A DNA stretch of 64,000 bases from Bartonella alsatica (GCF_013388295.1 NZ_CP058235.1:482501-546500), one strand, 5' to 3'. Counted from the stretch's first letter, positions 9,481 to 21,441 are shown. Notes: a model not told the origin generated them from the letters alone. Numbers and translations are program-made.

Positions 9481-10379
9481 AAACGCTTCCCTATAGCTTT
9501 ATTCAACGTTAAATCTTCAAATTGATATAATACTTGCATCACCATCTACCAATATTTTTCTCAAAACACAAACTAAGAGATTAACACTTTTGTATCAAAA
9601 TTAGACGAAAGAGAAAAACTGAACAAAACTCATATCATCCAATAGAAACATCAAAATATTGAATATTAAAAAAACTCAACATTCTCATAAGTTGTAAGAC
9701 ATAATTAATATCAAACATTGCTTATAAAAATATAAAAAATCTCTAATTTTTCAAAAATTATAATCAAAAATATTTAAATAATAGAAATAAAGCTTATGTC
9801 TATTTAATGATAATTTTACAATTTCTTAATAAAATCCCCAATAAATTAGTTTTTCTGATTATTATTTGACAATTACGCTACAATACTTGAGAAAAGCTCA
9901 CCAATACATTATTTTTATAATTAACCTATCAACATCAATAAATCCCTCTTCCCAAAAAACTTTTAAACTTTGCAATCAAAAAATATAAAACCCTGAATTA
10001 TATCTGTACCTTGAATGAAACAGAAACGACCCCACAGTCTAAACAAAAGCTAAAGAAAAAACCTGTAAAGAACACTACATTGCATTACCGTTGTTAGCAA
10101 AAAAAGAAAATATAACACAGGCATCTTTAAAGGATCATCCAAACAATAAGTATAATATTCTACGCAAATATGCTCCTACTCAATCAAATCCATAACAATG
10201 AAACAGCAATGTGTCTACATTCAACACAATACATAACATCCACTACTATTCACGTCTTTATCAAAGTAAAATAGGACGTTTCAGAACAAATTTTCAAACA
10301 CAAAATCACTTAATAATACCGCTCAATTTATGCTTACGTTCTTACTAGTAAACAAATATTAGCAATATCAGAAAGTAGA
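9481..10379. other. Non-coding AT-rich spacer
   Basis: No ORF, RNA or repeat that I can support. Confidence 0.5.
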
Positions 10380-11240
10380 TCAATAACTCGTTTTTAATGC
10401 GTTTTGATAGACTTTCCAGCGATAACCACCAAACACATATTACTGGTATTTTGTATTCTCCCATTGATCTCTGTTATCCCTATTATTAACATGAACAGAT
10501 GAACTATAAGATGCTCAGTGGTCAATAAAATTCGATTTCTGCTTAAATAAACCAGTTTATGAGAAATAAATATAAGACACCCAATAACCATCTTTGGAAC
10601 GAACAACAATAAAATCAACTGCTTTCAACACATCAGAAAGACTTTTCGCATTTAAATCTTTCCCATTAACCAAGAGCAACTTCATATGCATGAGATGACG
10701 CTATCACTCCAAAATTGCTTACAGTATTTATTAATGCAAGTATCATCACTATAGACAATTCGAACTACATAGGAATTATTGCAATCTCTGTAAGTTGGGT
10801 GCTTCTTTTACTTTGATTGTATTATCGTCTATAGGAGCTCTAAAGACTGAACTCTGCGTACCTATCATAAAATGAAACGTAAATTGCCAAACCCTTTAGG
10901 AATAGTTTCCAACGAAACTAAGAGAATTATAAAATTTATCAAATGTTTTTGAAACTCTAGTAACATCTATAATAGTTTTTGCACCATCTTCTTTTAAATT
11001 TGTTATGATAGCAGAAACCAAATTTTCATTTTTAAAAATATCTAATCTGTACTGATGGCCCGTTTTCCATGGAACTCCGATACGACATTGCTTTCCAAAG
11101 CCTTCAAGATTGAAATAATAACATTGATGACTCTTCCAATCTATAAACTTCCAAAGAGAGTAATTAACGAAATAAATGCCTTATATCCACCATTCCCGTT
11201 TAAAAAAAACTGGTTTGTCCCGTAATAATGAAAACTCGCT
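10380..11240 (-). pseudogene. Decayed gene of unknown function
   Basis: On the minus strand a clean coding fragment spans roughly 11130-10905 and reads YYFNLEGFGKQCRIGVPW, then KTGHQYRLDIFKNENLVSAI and DVTRVSKTFDKFYNSLSF, ending in a stop. Before and after it, further protein-like stretches (for example LLVNGKDLNAKSLSDVLKAV near 10620-10690) occur in other frames. The pattern is a frameshifted former gene. The WKTGHQYRL phrase recalls secreted beta-sandwich domains, but I do not recognise the family. Confidence 0.5.
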
Positions 11241-11830
11241 TCTCTATTTTTACTAATTTGCTCAAAGCAAGATAAATTATCAAATCCCAAATGAACAAGC
11301 TATACATGTCCAACAAGAACAACCCTACCAGCAATAACAGTGTAGCTTAGTGAGCTTATTAAAAACGAATAACATTTTTTGATTCTCCAATTAATGATGA
11401 ATTTCTCCCTTCATTGATACAAATAAAGTTAAGTTTATTAAAATCACATTTTATAATCTAATGTCGCCAAAAGAGCTTTTGATTCTATTTCTGATTTCAC
11501 TATGAATGATATAATGCTACAACTTAGCCTTTGTTTTTTAATGCTTCAAACAAAAAGAGTTAAGTAAAACACAAAAATCTAAGCCTTACCAATCATTAAA
11601 TAAATTACGTGTTCATAAAAATACAAATAGAGAGTAAAATTTCTATTGATTATACTCAAAATAAGCATTTTACCTTAAAAGATTGCTTTGATGATATATA
11701 ATTCAATGTAAAATGCTCATGATTTTGACAATAACAAACAATACGCACCTCTTTGCCATATATCACAGAAAACTATATGAAATAGTCAAAGGGAATTTCG
11801 TGTCTCACTGACTCGAGAGAAGATTTTGAA

Positions 11831-12952
11831 ATGAACAAGTCCAGTAATGATGAAACAAATGCATTCTTTCCTTATACAGCTGTAGCAACCATCGATGTTA
11901 GTGCCATAGCTGCTAATTATACCACTTTAGCCCAACGCGTTGCACCAACAGAATGTTCAGCTGTTTTGAAAGCAAATGCTTATGGACTAGGTGCTGATAA
12001 AATCGCTCCTGCACTTTATCAAGCTGGCTGCCGTACTTTTTTTGTATCCCAAATTAAAGAAGCACTTCAATTAAAAGACATTTTACCATCAAACACCACC
12101 CTATTCCTTCTTAATGATATTCCACCCAATGCAGAAGAATTCACAGCGCAAGCTGGACTTGTTCCTGTCCTTAATTCTTGGCAAGCCATCGAAAGTTGGC
12201 AAACACTTTGTCAAAAAAAAAGCAAAAGATTTCCAGCAGTCATTCAAATTGATACCAATATGAACCGATTAGGACTTGATCAGGAAGAGCTAAAACAACT
12301 GATTAAACAGCCCACTCTTTTCGAAAAAGCAGAAATAAAATATATTATTAGTCACCTCGCTAACGGAGATGATAATACACATTCATCCAATTATGCTCAA
12401 TTAACTGCTTTTAAAACTGCGCTTGGACAACTACCTACCTGTAAAGTTTCCTTTGCTAATTCTGGAGGTATTTTTCTGGGTCCAGATTTTCATTTTGATC
12501 TTGTTCGTCCTGGCATTGCACTTTACGGAATTAATCCCCATGAAAAAAAAACAACATCTCTCAAACCTGTTTTAAAACTTGAAGCCCAAATCATTCAAAG
12601 TCGTTCTATTGATGCAGGACGACCTGTCGGTTATGGAGGTAGCTTCATTACCCGTAGACCAAGTTATCTCATAACCATTTCTATAGGCTATGCAGATGGT
12701 TGGTTGCGCGCTCTTTCTAATAAAGGTACCGTTTATTTCAACGGATACAAACTACCCATTGTTGGACGAGTTTCTATGGATTCCATAATCGTTGACGCTA
12801 CTGACCTTAAACATGCAAAGCCTCAAAGAGGTGATTGGGTAGAACTCATTGGAACATACCAGACACTTGAAAAAGTTTCCGCAGATGCCAAAACCATTCC
12901 TCACGAAATTCTAACTTCTATTGGTCCCCGTTATAAACGTATTTACATTTAG
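11831..12952 (+). CDS. alr: Alanine racemase
   Basis: A 373-residue PLP enzyme interconverting L- and D-alanine, supplying D-Ala for peptidoglycan. Lys47 in AVLKANAYGLGA is the PLP lysine. FANSGGIFL, RPGIALYGINP and the ISIGYADGW segment, which carries the catalytic tyrosine region, are present, followed by the C-terminal beta domain with GRVSMDSIIVD. The gene is flanked on both sides by non-coding DNA. In many Rhizobiales alr is followed by radA, which is absent here, so a rearrangement breakpoint is likely. Confidence 0.95.
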   Translation: MNKSSNDETNAFFPYTAVATIDVSAIAANYTTLAQRVAPTECSAVLKANAYGLGADKIAPALYQAGCRTFFVSQIKEALQLKDILPSNTTLFLLNDIPPNAEEFTAQAGLVPVLNSWQAIESWQTLCQKKSKRFPAVIQIDTNMNRLGLDQEELKQLIKQPTLFEKAEIKYIISHLANGDDNTHSSNYAQLTAFKTALGQLPTCKVSFANSGGIFLGPDFHFDLVRPGIALYGINPHEKKTTSLKPVLKLEAQIIQSRSIDAGRPVGYGGSFITRRPSYLITISIGYADGWLRALSNKGTVYFNGYKLPIVGRVSMDSIIVDATDLKHAKPQRGDWVELIGTYQTLEKVSADAKTIPHEILTSIGPRYKRIYI

Positions 12953-13217
12953 AACCACTAAAAAATGAAATAGGGAAAACATCATGATAGTTAGAACAGC
13001 AACCTTATCAGCCTTTTTATAAAATTCTTTACGACAATTAACCATATACTCTTGTATATCAATGGTTCCTATCCAACATTCTATTTATCAATATTGTCCA
13101 TGAAAATTTTAAAAAAAATAATGGAAATCATTAATTAGTATTTTTTTAAGTACCAATAATAAAACGAATATAAATAAAAACTAAAAACAATATCACTCAA
13201 ATTAATAATGGCTGATT
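12953..13217. other. Spacer between alr and the gcv operon end
   Basis: Short non-coding stretch; nothing beyond the gcvP terminator at its far edge. Confidence 0.5.
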
Positions 13218-13247
13218 CAAAAAACCCACACATTCTGTATGGGCTTT
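13218..13247 (-). terminator. Rho-independent terminator of gcvTHP
   Basis: On the minus strand, CCCATACA-GAA-TGTGTGGG forms a stem with one G-U pair and is followed by a run of six T. It lies ~25 nt past the gcvP stop. Confidence 0.75.
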
Positions 13248-13271
13248 TCTCGTCAATGAAAACAAATAAAT

Positions 13272-16079
13272 TTAGTACGTATTTTTCAATGGAGGACAGG
13301 AACAAATAAGTGTTCTGTCTCCTGCAACATTATCAATACGGGAAACAGGAGGCCAATATTTATCTTCTGGTTCAACAGAGGAATTGGGAAAAGCAGCCTC
13401 TTGCCGTGAATAAGGTCGTGCCCAAGCATCATCTAAAGTGTCTACCAATGTATGTGGTGCATTTACTAACGGATTATCTTCTTTTGGCCAAACCCCTTCA
13501 CCAACTTTTTTAGCTTCTTCAGCAATAGAGAGTAAAGCATCACAGAAACGGTCAATCTCTGCTTTAGGCTCTGATTCTGTTGGCTCAATCATCAAAGTTC
13601 CAGGTACTGGAAAAGACATTGTTGGTGCATGAAATCCATAATCAATCAAACGTTTTGCAATATCATCAACACTCACCCCATATTGTTCTTTCAACACGCG
13701 TGTATCCACAATACATTCGTGAGCAACACGTCCATGTTTGCCTCGATAAAGAATAGAATAAGCCTGTGAAAGACGCGCAGCAATATAATTAGCATTCAAA
13801 ATTGCCGTTTGTGTTGCATATTTCAAGCCATCAGCGCCCATCATCCGAATATACATCCATGTAATAACAAGAATAGATGCACTTCCGTAAGGAGCAGCAG
13901 AAACCGCATGTGTTGTTTTATCTTTTTCATGACCTGGTAAAAATGGCTTTAGATGCGCTGCTACCCCAATTGGACCTACGCCAGGACCACCACCACCATG
14001 GGGAATAGCAAATGTTTTATGAAGGTTCATATGACAAACATCCGCCCCAATATCTGCAGGACGAGCAAGTCCTACAAGCGCATTTAAATTAGCACCATCA
14101 AAATAGACTTGTCCTCCATTTTCATGGATAAGAGAACAAATGTCCTTAATACCTTCCTCATAAACACCATGCGTCGAAGGATAAGTAATCATTAAAGCAG
14201 CTAACTTATCGCTATGCAATTGCACCTTCATTTTGAGGTCATCAATATCAACATCACCATCACTTAAGCATTTCACAAAAACAACTTCCATACCTGCCAT
14301 ATGGGCTGAAGCTGGATTAGTCCCATGTGCCGATGCAGGAATAAGACAAATATTACGTTGATGTTCCCCACACGATTGATGATATCGACGTATCGCCAAA
14401 AGCCCCGCATATTCACCTTGAGCCCCAGAATTAGGCTGGAAAGAAACTTGAACAAACCCTGTGATTTCACACAACCAAGCATTTAACTGATGAATCATTT
14501 CCTGATAACCGACAGTATCCTCCTGCGGAACAAAGGGATGTATATTAGCTACCGTTGGCCAACTCACAGGCATTAATTCAGCTGCTGCATTAAGCTTCAT
14601 TGTACAAGAACCAAGCGGAATCATTGTTCGGTCCAATGCTAAATCCTTATCCGATAAACGCCTCAAAAAGCGCATCATATCTGTCTCTGAGTGAATCGCA
14701 TGGAAAAATGGTTGTGAAAGAAAAGCAGCATCACGGCCTTTCCCTAAAAGCCGAAAAGAAACCTGATCAACTAATTGTGCGCCCAAAAGCTGTGCCAAAG
14801 CACAAGCATCTTCTTCTGTTGACAATTCATCAAAATTGATTGCAATTCTATCATCATCAATAACACGTACAAGGCGCCCACCCATTTTCGCTTGACGAGC
14901 AATTTCTTGAGCTCTTCCTTTAACGAAAATACTTATACAATCAAAAAAGTATTTGCCTTCACAATGAATTCCGGCTGCCTCTAAACCACCAACAAAGCGG
15001 CATGTTAAATGATGAATCCGCCGAGCGATTTCTTGTAAACCTTGCGGCCCATGCCAAATAGCGTAAGCTGTTGCCATATTCGCTAACAAAGCCTGTGCTG
15101 TACAAATATTTGACGTCGCTTTATCGCGTCGAATATGTTGTTCACGTGTTTGCAATGCTAAACGAAAACCAACACGCCCTTTCGTATCCACTGATTGACC
15201 AACAATACGTCCTGGAATAAAGCGTGTTAAAGAATCATTTACCGCAAGATAACCAGCATGAGGACCACCAAATCCCATTGGAACCCCATAACGTTGCATA
15301 GAACCAACAACAATATCAGCGCCCCACTGAGCTGGTGGTTCCATAAGGGTAAGCGCCAAAGGATCTGCAACAACGATCACCAACGCTCCTTTTTCCTTTG
15401 CCTCCTTGATGACTTCGGTGTAATCATTAAAATAACCTTTTGTATCTGGCCAAGATAAAACAATTGCAGCTGTATCAAAACAAATTCCGCCCTTTTCGTC
15501 AATGTAAATACCTTGTGTTTCAGCACGCGTTTGCGCAACACTCAAAGTCTGGGGATGCAAAAAACTTTGAATAGAAATTTTTGTTCTTTTCTCACGTGCA
15601 AAGCGTACAGCTACCGCATTGGCTTCTGCTAAAGCTGTGGCTTCATCAAGAAGTGAAGCCGCCGCAACCGGCAAACCGGTGAGTTCACTTACTAATGTCT
15701 GAAAATAAAATAAAAGCTCTAAACGGCCTTGACTAATTTCTGCTTGATAGGGGGTATAAGCAGTATACCAAGCAGGATTTTCAAAAAGATTGCGCAAAAT
15801 AACGGGAGGTACATCTGTTCCATGATACCCCTGCCCAATAAAACTTTTATGCACATGGTTACGCCCCATTATCTTGGAGAGTTCTTCCAAGGCTTCCCTT
15901 TCACTAACTGCCTTTGGAAGATTAAGTGAACGCCCCAAATGAATAGAGTGCGGAACAGCTTGAGAAATAAGTGCATCAAGGGAATCAAGCTTTAAAACAT
16001 CAAGCATTTTTTGTGTTTCATTAGGACGAAGTCCAATATGGCGAGAAAAAAAATGACGTTCTTGCATAGACTCATCCAA
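13272..16079 (-). CDS. gcvP: Glycine dehydrogenase (decarboxylating), P-protein of the glycine cleavage system
   Basis: A 935-residue single-chain P-protein that decarboxylates glycine and passes the aminomethyl group to the lipoyl arm of GcvH. The N-terminal half begins [17 protein letters not shown]. The C-terminal half carries the PLP site [17 protein letters not shown], with Lys688 expected to bind the cofactor, and the catalytic-core phrases [18 protein letters not shown] and [16 protein letters not shown]. The full-length single-chain form (not split gcvPA/gcvPB) fits Alphaproteobacteria. It is third in gcvT-gcvH-gcvP and its start overlaps the gcvH stop by 8 nt, indicating translational coupling. 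Confidence 0.97.
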   Translation of the reverse strand: MDESMQERHFFSRHIGLRPNETQKMLDVLKLDSLDALISQAVPHSIHLGRSLNLPKAVSEREALEELSKIMGRNHVHKSFIGQGYHGTDVPPVILRNLFENPAWYTAYTPYQAEISQGRLELLFYFQTLVSELTGLPVAAASLLDEATALAEANAVAVRFAREKRTKISIQSFLHPQTLSVAQTRAETQGIYIDEKGGICFDTAAIVLSWPDTKGYFNDYTEVIKEAKEKGALVIVVADPLALTLMEPPAQWGADIVVGSMQRYGVPMGFGGPHAGYLAVNDSLTRFIPGRIVGQSVDTKGRVGFRLALQTREQHIRRDKATSNICTAQALLANMATAYAIWHGPQGLQEIARRIHHLTCRFVGGLEAAGIHCEGKYFFDCISIFVKGRAQEIARQAKMGGRLVRVIDDDRIAINFDELSTEEDACALAQLLGAQLVDQVSFRLLGKGRDAAFLSQPFFHAIHSETDMMRFLRRLSDKDLALDRTMIPLGSCTMKLNAAAELMPVSWPTVANIHPFVPQEDTVGYQEMIHQLNAWLCEITGFVQVSFQPNSGAQGEYAGLLAIRRYHQSCGEHQRNICLIPASAHGTNPASAHMAGMEVVFVKCLSDGDVDIDDLKMKVQLHSDKLAALMITYPSTHGVYEEGIKDICSLIHENGGQVYFDGANLNALVGLARPADIGADVCHMNLHKTFAIPHGGGGPGVGPIGVAAHLKPFLPGHEKDKTTHAVSAAPYGSASILVITWMYIRMMGADGLKYATQTAILNANYIAARLSQAYSILYRGKHGRVAHECIVDTRVLKEQYGVSVDDIAKRLIDYGFHAPTMSFPVPGTLMIEPTESEPKAEIDRFCDALLSIAEEAKKVGEGVWPKEDNPLVNAPHTLVDTLDDAWARPYSRQEAAFPNSSVEPEDKYWPPVSRIDNVAGDRTLICSCPPLKNTY

Positions 16080-16440
16080 TCAATGCTTTATAAGCAGCTT
16101 CATCCAGCAACCCTTCAAGTTGCGTTGCATCCTGCAATGTCATTTTCCAGAGCCAACCTTCTTTTTCGGCTTTCTGATTTACTAGTTCAGGACTATTTGC
16201 CAAAGCTTCATTAATTTCAACCACTTCACCATCAAGAGGTGCATAAACATCTGAAGCCGCTTTCACCGATTCCACAACAGCAGCAGCATCCCCTTTAGAA
16301 AGCTGTATTCCACTTCTCGGCAAATCAACAAAAACCAAATCACCTAATTGCTCTTGAGCATAATTTGTGATCCCAACAGTAACCACTTCTCCTTCAACAC
16401 TGAGCCATTCATGATCTTGTGTAAAATAAGTTTTAGACAT
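16072..16440 (-). CDS. gcvH: Glycine cleavage system H protein
   Basis: A 122-residue lipoyl carrier that shuttles the aminomethyl intermediate between the P-, T- and L-proteins. The lipoylation lysine is Lys60 in [34 protein letters not shown] at the N-terminus is typical of the family. It begins 5 nt after gcvT ends and overlaps gcvP by 8 nt. Confidence 0.97.
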   Translation of the reverse strand: MSKTYFTQDHEWLSVEGEVVTVGITNYAQEQLGDLVFVDLPRSGIQLSKGDAAAVVESVKAASDVYAPLDGEVVEINEALANSPELVNQKAEKEGWLWKMTLQDATQLEGLLDEAAYKALIG

Positions 16441-16445
16441 AAAAA

Positions 16446-17564
16446 TTATCCTTTAAAATAACGTTGTTCAACAAAAGGAAGTGAATGGACAGACAGTGCA
16501 ATCCTTTTGCCACGCAACTCCGTAAAAACTTCCGTTCCTTCAGCTTTCCAATCAACAGGAACATATCCCATCGCTACAGGACCATCAAAAGAAGGACCAA
16601 AACCGCCTGATGTTACCCTCCCAATCTGATTACCTTTATCATCAAGAAGCACCGCCCCTGAACGAATAGGTTGGCGTGTTTGCGGTTTTAAACCAACACG
16701 ACAACGAGAAGGTCCTTTCTGAACAGCTTCAAGAAAAGCTTTTGCCCCATAAAACCGCGCTTTTTCTCGAACATTCTTGGGAACCGCCCATGTCAGTGCT
16801 GCTTCAATGGGCGTAGTATCAGATGTAATATCATTTCCATGCAGACATAACCCTGCTTCTAACCGAAGACTGTCGCGTGCGGCAAGCCCCACCCACTCAA
16901 CACGAGGATCGCTCAACAATTTTAAAGCCAATGTATGCGCTTGCTCTATAGGGAGAGCAATTTCAAAACCATCTTCCCCTGTATAACCAGAACGCGTCAT
17001 GAACCAATCCTGTTGTGGTTCAAATCCTTGCATAAACAACAGCTCATTACCAGGTAACCCAGCATCAGCAATAACATCTGCAGCCTGTGGACCTTGGAGA
17101 GCAAGCAACACTCTCTCAAGAGCAATTATTTGACACTCAAAACCAACAGAACGTTTCTGAAGTTCAGCAACATCAGCTTGCGCATTACTAGCATTCGCAA
17201 CCAGTATAAAACGGCATTCTGCCAAACGGGTAATGATAAGATCATCAAGAATACCAGCTTGCTCATTAAGCAAATAATTATAGCGTGATTGACCAATCTT
17301 TAACAGCGCGGCATCAACAGGGAGGGCATACGATAAAAATTCAGTAGCTTGTGGTCCTTCAACAGCAATCAATTTCATATGAGAAATATCAAAAAGACCT
17401 GCGTGAGCACGCGTATGAAGATGCTCTTTCATAACACCAAGTGGATAAGTCAAAGGCATTTGCCAACCAGCAAAAGCGCCAAATTTCGCTCCAGCTTTTT
17501 CATGTAATTCATATAAGGGAAGTATTTTAAAAGAAGATGTTTCAAATTTCTGCACTATGCCCAT
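16446..17564 (-). CDS. gcvT: Aminomethyltransferase, T protein of the glycine cleavage system
   Basis: A 372-residue tetrahydrofolate-dependent enzyme that releases ammonia from the aminomethyl-lipoyl group and makes 5,10-methylene-THF. Visible family segments are [42 protein letters not shown] and [14 protein letters not shown]. It is the first gene behind the tandem glycine riboswitch. The ATG used has a GGAG Shine-Dalgarno sequence a few bases upstream. The L protein (dihydrolipoamide dehydrogenase) is not here and is presumably shared with another complex. Confidence 0.96.
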   Translation of the reverse strand: MGIVQKFETSSFKILPLYELHEKAGAKFGAFAGWQMPLTYPLGVMKEHLHTRAHAGLFDISHMKLIAVEGPQATEFLSYALPVDAALLKIGQSRYNYLLNEQAGILDDLIITRLAECRFILVANASNAQADVAELQKRSVGFECQIIALERVLLALQGPQAADVIADAGLPGNELLFMQGFEPQQDWFMTRSGYTGEDGFEIALPIEQAHTLALKLLSDPRVEWVGLAARDSLRLEAGLCLHGNDITSDTTPIEAALTWAVPKNVREKARFYGAKAFLEAVQKGPSRCRVGLKPQTRQPIRSGAVLLDDKGNQIGRVTSGGFGPSFDGPVAMGYVPVDWKAEGTEVFTELRGKRIALSVHSLPFVEQRYFKG

Positions 17565-17606
17565 AATATCTCCGAAGTCGTGCTAACGACCACACGATGT
17601 GATCAT

Positions 17607-17793
17607 CTCTGCACCCTTCTGTCATAAACCTGAGAGATTCGCAAAAAAAAGCTTTTGCTTACACCTTCGGTGCGGGCTTTCCCGACTTTCCAGATCTGTC
17701 TTCCTCCTTTTACGGTCCTCCGAGCCTGAGAGATTATGGGCTGTTTTCCCCTTCGGCGGCAGGTGCGAAAGTTTGCAGTCTGCACTCTCCCGC
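17607..17793 (-). promoter_or_regulatory. Tandem glycine riboswitch
   Basis: On the minus strand two aptamer-like units occur in series upstream of gcvT. Each carries the conserved AATCTCTCAGG core, at 17723-17733 and 17634-17644. The first is preceded by the GGGAGAGTGCAG helix strand and the second ends in the AGAAGGGTGCAGAG type closing strand. This is the classic two-aptamer glycine riboswitch, which turns on gcv genes when glycine is abundant. Between it and the gcvT start a small hairpin (GTCGT-TAGC-ACGAC, about 17571-17584) sits next to the Shine-Dalgarno sequence and may be the expression platform. Confidence 0.93.
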
Positions 17794-18239
17794 AAAAGAA
17801 TGAAAGAAGCAACAATGCTCTTTCCGACATTTGTTGACCTATAAACTATCTTTTTCATACTGTCATCAGCAAAATGACTGAAGAGCTCTAATTTTATACT
17901 TGCATAGGCTGTTTTAAAGGACTTATAATATCGGGTTTTAAGAATTAAAAACATTAGGGATGAGCAGTTCAATAAACAAGGAAAAAAGAAATTACAAAAG
18001 GCCAAAAACAAAAATACCACTTGAGAATACAGACTAAAAGGTTCAAAAAACAATATCTTATCTTGCGCGGTTCAATCATAGCTACAAAGTTTGATACTTT
18101 CTAACAGTAAATATGCAAGGATATGAAGAGATGTCATTTTAATATATATAGGGAATAGTCTTTTTTGCCGTTAAGTAGTATCATAAACTATAGCTATTTA
18201 CGCATCAAACTTCAATCGGATAAAGGTTCCAAAATACTC
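17794..18239. other. Divergent spacer upstream of the gcv riboswitch and the LonB-like gene
   Basis: No ORF is supported. It should hold the gcv promoter (minus) and the promoter of the LonB-like gene (plus), but I cannot choose convincing boxes for either. Confidence 0.4.
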
Positions 18240-18902
18240 ATGAAAGCTGGCAATATTCATTATAATTGTGAAAACGATCTACCAAAACAAATTGCTCTGT
18301 TTCCCTTAGAGGGAGCGCTTTTATTGCCAGGTGGTTTTTTATCGCTCAATATTTTTGAACCACAAGCTCTCGAAATGGTTGAAGACGCTATGATATCCAA
18401 TCGTTTGTTAGGTATCATTCAACCCCTTTCATCAGGTATAGATCGCTTCTCCACACAACTTTACAAAACAGGCTGTATAGGACGCATTACGAACTATAAC
18501 GAAACAGGAAGTGGGCAACTATTTATTATATTGCAAGGAGTTTGCCGCTTCACCGTAGAACAAGAACTCGTGAATACAAAACCTTATCGGATTGCTATTA
18601 TCCAATCAAACACAAAAGACCTACAAGAACCAGACATTTCAGAAAGCATTAATCGAACAAACCTCTTAAACATTGTTGAGCAATATCTCACCATACATAA
18701 AATAGAATACAATTGGAGCAATATCTTACAAACACCCACGTCTACATTAGTGAATGCTTTTTCAACCCTTATCCCATTTACACCAGAAGAAAAACAAGCT
18801 CTGCTCGAAGCTCCAGATATCGGAAGTCGCGCCCAAACTCTTCTCGCTTTAACTGAGCGCTCACTCATGAAGCAAACAGGAATGCATTATCAATTAAACT
18901 AA
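18240..18902 (+). CDS. LON N-terminal (substrate-binding) domain protein
   Basis: A 220-residue stand-alone LON substrate-binding domain protein with no ATPase or protease part. Recognisable segments are IALFPLEGALLLPGGFLSLN, the family's opening motif, then MVEDAMISNRLLGIIQP and CIGRITNYNETGSGQLFIIL. I start at the ATG at 18240: the frame extends 25 codons upstream to a TTG, but homology begins just after this ATG. The gene is followed 13 nt later by a Trm112-family gene, a pairing conserved in Rhizobiales. A role in protein quality control is often assumed but the biochemical function is unknown. Confidence 0.85.
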   Translation: MKAGNIHYNCENDLPKQIALFPLEGALLLPGGFLSLNIFEPQALEMVEDAMISNRLLGIIQPLSSGIDRFSTQLYKTGCIGRITNYNETGSGQLFIILQGVCRFTVEQELVNTKPYRIAIIQSNTKDLQEPDISESINRTNLLNIVEQYLTIHKIEYNWSNILQTPTSTLVNAFSTLIPFTPEEKQALLEAPDIGSRAQTLLALTERSLMKQTGMHYQLN

Positions 18903-18915
18903 TGAATGTTAAAAC

Positions 18916-19116
18916 ATGAAAAAAATGTTTACCGACCCTAAAATGCTTGAATTGCTTATCTGTCCAATCACTGGAGGAACACTGTCTCTGAATCGAAAAA
19001 CACAAGAATTAATTTCGCTCAAAGCAAAACTTGCCTATCCTATCCGTGACGGTATTCCTATTATGCTCCCCTCTGAAGCCCGTCCTTTGCGGCACAATGA
19101 AAAAGCAATGCAATAA
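18916..19116 (+). CDS. Trm112 family protein
   Basis: A 66-residue small protein. In other organisms Trm112 proteins form zinc-ribbon-like partners that activate methyltransferases. The segment [15 protein letters not shown] near the N-terminus and the [18 protein letters not shown] ending are typical of the bacterial family. Only one of the classical zinc-binding cysteines remains (Cys17), as is usual in bacterial members. It sits 13 nt after the LonB-like gene and is probably co-transcribed. Its partner enzyme cannot be inferred. Confidence 0.88.
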   Translation: MKKMFTDPKMLELLICPITGGTLSLNRKTQELISLKAKLAYPIRDGIPIMLPSEARPLRHNEKAMQ

Positions 19117-20529
19117 GAAATATTTTCGTTCAATTTTTCTTTTGTAGCGAACTTTTAAAATAGTCGGCCCGCAAGAAATATTCCTTTGTTCATGTAATTT
19201 TTTCAATATTAAGCTGTTTCAGAAAAGTCGTTCCGTAAAAAACATTACCATTATTATAATCTAGCAACGTCCAATGTTGTGTTGCTTTTGTATAAAACAA
19301 TTCATTAAAAAACATATTGACTCTTTTCTCAAAATTTTTTTTGCTCCTGAATACGAAAATACTCCTTCTATTCCTTATAGAGAAAAGTGAATAAAAATAA
19401 TAAAAATTAGCATTTACAATGCACAATGTAATTATTATTGGTTACATTGTTCGTGTATAACGTTAATTTATGTAATGAAAAATTATATCAAATCGATAGC
19501 AAACAGGAGAGGTTAAAGATGGCTTTATTACCCATGTATTACCCACAGAGCTTGCCCTCCTCCTCACTTCCAAGAACAAATTTCTCCCCTCACTAATTTA
19601 TAGATTGAGTTTTCCTGAAGTACTCCACTTAGCTACCACTTGTGTATTACTTCATAGGATCATTAGGAAAACTCTATTCTGAAGATTCAATTTAACTTTA
19701 CACTTAAGTTAGTGCAAAAAAACTAAAACAAAGCAAAAACGACATTGCATTTTTTATATGCATAAATGTACCTTATATCTGTACTGAAAGATAATGTTTA
19801 TAGCAGTATCAATCATGTTTTTGAAAAAAATAAATTGTAGTCATTCAAAATGTGTTAGTAATCTTGACAAGAAAATAATTTAAATTGGGTTTGACTAAAA
19901 AGCATTTCTTAAACTTTGCATCTTGATTTTTGAAATTTTATGCCTTGTCAATCAAACAGAATTAGCCCAAATATAGCAAGCGACATTTTAATCGTAGTGT
20001 AAAGCATTTAACTGCCATCAATGTGTTTTTAGAAATTCCGGGCATTTCTAGCAATAGATCTATCTCTTAAGTCAAAATTTTATAGAAAAGATAATACAAA
20101 AATTCAAATGATTTCAAACATTGAATTGAAGCCAGTATGGCCGAGGTTCTAAAAACAGTAAACCATAAAAACAAATCTAGTAGAATATTTCAAAGACCAT
20201 GTGAGCTTTCACCACTTGCACATTTTAAACTCAAATTGAGAAACTTTTATCCGCTCAACTTCTTCTAAACGCTTACAGAAATCATGATCTTAAAAACAGT
20301 ACTTCTATTGGAAGTAAAAAGGATGGAGAAATTAATTTAAATCTCATCAAAAAAGGCATTATAACAATTGCACTTTAATTTGAGAAAAACCAACAAAGAC
20401 AACTGTTTTAATTCAAATTAACGATTTAAGGAAATTGATCTACGAATTAACCAATAGTTTTGACCTTATACGCAGCCTTCAATAGGATCTGGAAGCCTGA
20501 AACACTCGAACATGAAAATTAATCTGCTT
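19117..20529. other. Non-coding, decayed spacer
   Basis: No gene is supported. A 25-codon frame at 19519-19596 follows a good AGGAGAGG Shine-Dalgarno sequence (starts MALLPMYYPQS) but ends quickly and may be the start of a lost gene. Confidence 0.45.
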
Positions 20530-20680
20530 AGCGGATTTCTCGGAATTTCCGGGAGCTGTTTTTATGTCCAAGTGCTATAAGCACTAAAAGCAAGAGGCTG
20601 ATTCGAATTCAGTGTTTCCAAACTCTGGAATATCAATGCGAGGGTGCTCGCTACCGGCGGAAAGATAAGGTGCAAACCAA
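20530..20680 (+). ncRNA. Possible Brt-like small RNA upstream of a decayed XRE regulator
   Basis: This block is richer in GC than its surroundings and folds locally: CTCGGAATTTCCGGGAG near 20539-20555 and GCGAG-GGTG-CTCGC at 20638-20651. It lies immediately before a decayed XRE regulator. Bartonella genomes are known to carry ~200-nt Brt RNAs each followed by an XRE (trp) gene. Assignment to that family is inference from arrangement only. Confidence 0.35.
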
Positions 20681-20689
20681 AAATCTACA

Positions 20690-21023
20690 TTTTAATGATA
20701 TTTCTGTAAGTAAAAAAATTCGCTTCAGAAAAAACGTTATGGAATTTTCTCAAAAACAATTAGACAACCACTTAGGTGTAACCTTTCAACAAATCCCAAA
20801 ATACGAAAAAGGATTGAATCGGTGTTAGCAGGACGCTTAAAGGAAATCGCTGATATTATTGGATGTTCCTATTCCTTTTTTATACTGATATTTCAACAAA
20901 AAAAGATACCCCAGATTGTCATGATGATCGAATAGCGAGCAAAACCGAATATCTGCTTTTAAAAGGTTTCAGAGTGCTTAAACCCAAAAAACAGATGGCA
21001 ATCTTGCGGTTAATTCCTGATTA
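20690..21023 (+). pseudogene. Decayed XRE-family transcriptional regulator
   Basis: The first part reads VSKKIRFRKNVMEFSQKQ, then LDNHLGVTFQQIPKYEKGLN, the helix-turn-helix signature of the common alphaproteobacterial XRE regulators. After a frameshift near 20820 it continues RLKEIADIIGCSYSFF and later KTEYLLLKGFRVLKPKKQMA, the expected C-terminal part. The frameshift and in-frame stops make it a pseudogene. The intact family has ~110-140 residues. Confidence 0.75.
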
Positions 21024-21441
21024 GCGTGAAAACACCACCACATTTTCATAATTTCAGTGAATGTCCTTTAAATGAACGCCTTTAATAACCTTTAATGAAA
21101 AAAATTTACCAACGTAAGCAATGCGTGATGCAATTGTTTAAAACTCAAACATCTCAAGAGAAACAATTGACAGAAGATAAGCACTTCTCTAGATTGAGAT
21201 ACTGTCAAAGAAATATTCATACGGCTTGGCATAAAATATCTAAGCTTTCTCAACTCTTAAAGATCAAGAGGATAGTACATTCAAAATGACCCAACTCATA
21301 TTTGTTGTAGGTCAGAATTAATGTCCACGAAAATGAAACCTCTGACATCAACAACAATATGATTTAATATAACCTGGCTAATGTACCCTCTCATAGGGTT
21401 TGCCTAGGAAACAAAATGGAGAAGGACAGGAGTATGGAAAA
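21024..21441. other. Spacer upstream of asd with a hairpin
   Basis: TTGTTG and GTCAGA at about 21301-21317 pair with TCTGAC and CAACAA at about 21340-21355, giving a long imperfect hairpin ~90 nt before asd. Function unknown; it could be an attenuator-like leader or an upstream terminator. A 64-codon frame at 21095-21289 looks non-coding. Confidence 0.35.

Noticed and set aside
18165..18239. Upstream TTG start for the LonB-like gene
   Set aside because: The extra 25 residues are not part of the family and ATG 18240 begins at the conserved region.
21095..21289. 64-codon plus-strand frame after the decayed XRE gene
   Set aside because: Composition and lack of a Shine-Dalgarno sequence suggest chance.
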